From positions 62,001 to 126,000 of the forward strand of contig JAEYKW010000025.1 in the NCBI GenBank assembly GCA_023408075.1: a DNA stretch of 64,000 nucleotides, written 5' to 3'. The notes under the pieces are model-generated. The model saw only the letters and a list, made by a program, of their open reading frames with translations, was not told where the DNA came from and ran no database searches. Source of the stretch: Bacillota bacterium. GTDB taxonomy: Bacteria; Bacillota; Clostridia; Christensenellales; SZUA-584. Position numbers and translations under genes: made by a program. Below are positions 63,178 through 64,000 of this stretch, in pieces. Position 1 is the stretch's first letter; each line of letters begins with the position of its first letter.

Positions 63178-64000
63178 TTATGCATCCAGCTCTGTTACCA
63201 CTTTTTTATAGATGCGTGGCTCCTCGTCCGCATCGTGCAGCGGGTTCCACACTTGCGCAAAGAAGGGATCGACTTTTGCCCGATTCTGATAGTTCCAGCT
63301 CTCTCTCTCACAGACAGGGCACCAGTGCCCGCCTTCCAGCACCAAACGCGGGCTCGCCTCAAATTCGTGCCCGAACGCGCAGCGGAAATTCAGCTTGGAT
63401 GTCCAATCGCCCTGCTGCATTCCATCTGACAAACATACGCCACCGCGAAATTGGGCAGCGCCTTTCACGTCCTCAATCGTCAGTTCGCTCTCGGGCTTTG
63501 TCTCATCATAGCCGTGATCAATGTGAACAACGGTATCCCAATCCGTAAAGTGCGTAATATCGTTGATCGGCGGTATCGCGTTCCACGCTTTCTTTGAACC
63601 CCAGTAAGCCGCGATATGATCTTCGCGATTGTTTTCGATGAAGTTAACTGTACCGTGCTCTGTCCGCGCTGTTTTGATAAAGCGCTTTTTCATAGCGCTC
63701 CCGATGAGCTTTTGCCCACCAGGCAGCTTAGTCATTATTCTTGATACCGTTGCTGTAGAACCGAGGCCCTTGAGGTAGGCATCATAATAGTACTGCATGG
63801 AATCACTTCTGAAATCGAGTATGTCGTTCAGCTTATCGCTATCAAGATAATACTGCCCATGAAAATTCCGTGTAGCAAACCATCTTGAATCCAGCGCCAC
63901 TGACAGATCATTAAGCCCGATGGCTCCAAACAGATCCCTGAACAGATGGTATGTGCTGATACGGCAGCTTTCCCCGCCGCCAATGTTGAAGATATGTTGC
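63178..64000 (-). CDS. NAD-dependent epimerase-like protein, C-terminal part (cut by right edge)
   Basis: 274 residues in the window, open to base 64000. The upstream portion IFNIGGGESCRIS fits the late part of an SDR epimerase/dehydratase. The C-terminal 90 residues carry a treble-clef-like zinc pattern CAFGHEF..C-P-V-C (with HWCPVC). The combination of epimerase fold with a zinc-binding tail is unusual; function not assigned. The GTG at 63900 is internal, not the start. Confidence 0.7.
   Translation of the reverse strand, partial: QHIFNIGGGESCRISTYHLFRDLFGAIGLNDLSVALDSRWFATRNFHGQYYLDSDKLNDILDFRSDSMQYYYDAYLKGLGSTATVSRIMTKLPGGQKLIGSAMKKRFIKTARTEHGTVNFIENNREDHIAAYWGSKKAWNAIPPINDITHFTDWDTVVHIDHGYDETKPESELTIEDVKGAAQFRGGVCLSDGMQQGDWTSKLNFRCAFGHEFEASPRLVLEGGHWCPVCERESWNYQNRAKVDPFFAQVWNPLHDADEEPRIYKKVVTELDA

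Noticed and set aside
1..64000. CRISPR array, rRNA operon, insertion sequence with transposase
   Set aside because: No regularly spaced direct repeats, no rRNA signatures and no transposase gene were found; the only recombinase is the large serine type.

Overview
The window looks like a chromosomal segment of an anaerobic, endospore-forming, flagellated member of the Clostridia with roughly 50% GC. The evidence is a complete GerA-type germinant receptor operon, MotA/MotB, an exosporium-type BclA C-terminal domain protein, Na+-pump decarboxylase membrane subunits, an Amt-PII fusion, strong AGGAGG ribosome binding sites and no outer-membrane partners for the MacA/MacB-like exporter. No rRNA, CRISPR array or prophage structural gene is visible.

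Layout. 1-1.6 kb: copper export (CopA, cut by the left edge, translationally coupled to CopZ). 1.9-5 kb: a membrane diguanylate cyclase converging on a YtrA-type GntR/ABC-2 operon. 5.2-6.5 kb: decarboxylase beta and gamma subunits without a catalytic subunit. 6.9-12.3 kb: spore-surface-like protein, a 51-aa protein, Amt-PII with an attenuated leader, a MATE pump and an unknown protein. 12.7-19 kb: OmpR/EnvZ-type two-component pair plus a MacA-MacB-FtsX exporter. 19.4-25.3 kb: LacI regulator, a divergent amidohydrolase/HxlR pair, and a 1081-aa adenylation-ACP-oxoamine synthase megaprotein. 25.7-30.4 kb: methionine/folate block (MetH with a separately encoded reactivation domain, PHP phosphoesterase, divergent MetF). 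30.4-36.6 kb: second diguanylate cyclase, MerR and ArsR regulators, tRNA-Leu(CAA), a Cys/Gly-rich micro-protein, MotAB. 36.7-43.6 kb: polyamine locus holding both the decarboxylated-AdoMet route (SpeD, SpeA, SpeE, SpeB) and the carboxyspermidine route (carboxynorspermidine synthase and decarboxylase). About 43.76-43.96 kb: a multi-hairpin structured RNA, resembling the raiA type. 44-49.7 kb: APC permease and gerA-gerC-gerB. 49.9-53.6 kb: MetY with a CymR/IscR-like Rrf2 regulator, a secernin-like Ntn hydrolase, ferritin. 54-59 kb: beta-lactamase-fold lipoprotein, Mrp/NBP35 ATPase, and a yyaL-type gene broken by a 20-bp insertion. 59-63 kb: an AT-rich accessory island (large serine recombinase, micro-protein, orphan MazF, sigma-like factor). 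63.2 kb to the right edge: C-terminal part of an epimerase-like enzyme.

How it works together. Several blocks share AdoMet and methionine chemistry: MetF supplies methyl-THF, MetH and MetY make methionine, and SpeD and SpeE spend AdoMet on spermidine. Two diguanylate cyclases and MotAB point to c-di-GMP-controlled motility. Imperfect palindromic elements of about 85-108 bp with TGTCATnCnGA-type ends occupy at least five intergenic positions. Two copies lie between paired hairpin terminators. The most unusual items are the tri-domain acyl-adenylating/ACP/oxoamine synthase, the probable ATT/ATC start of gerA, the 20-bp disruption directly before the Cys-His-Trp-Cys codons of the yyaL-like gene, a hairpin that can mask the ribosome binding site of the sigma-like gene, and the structured RNA candidates.
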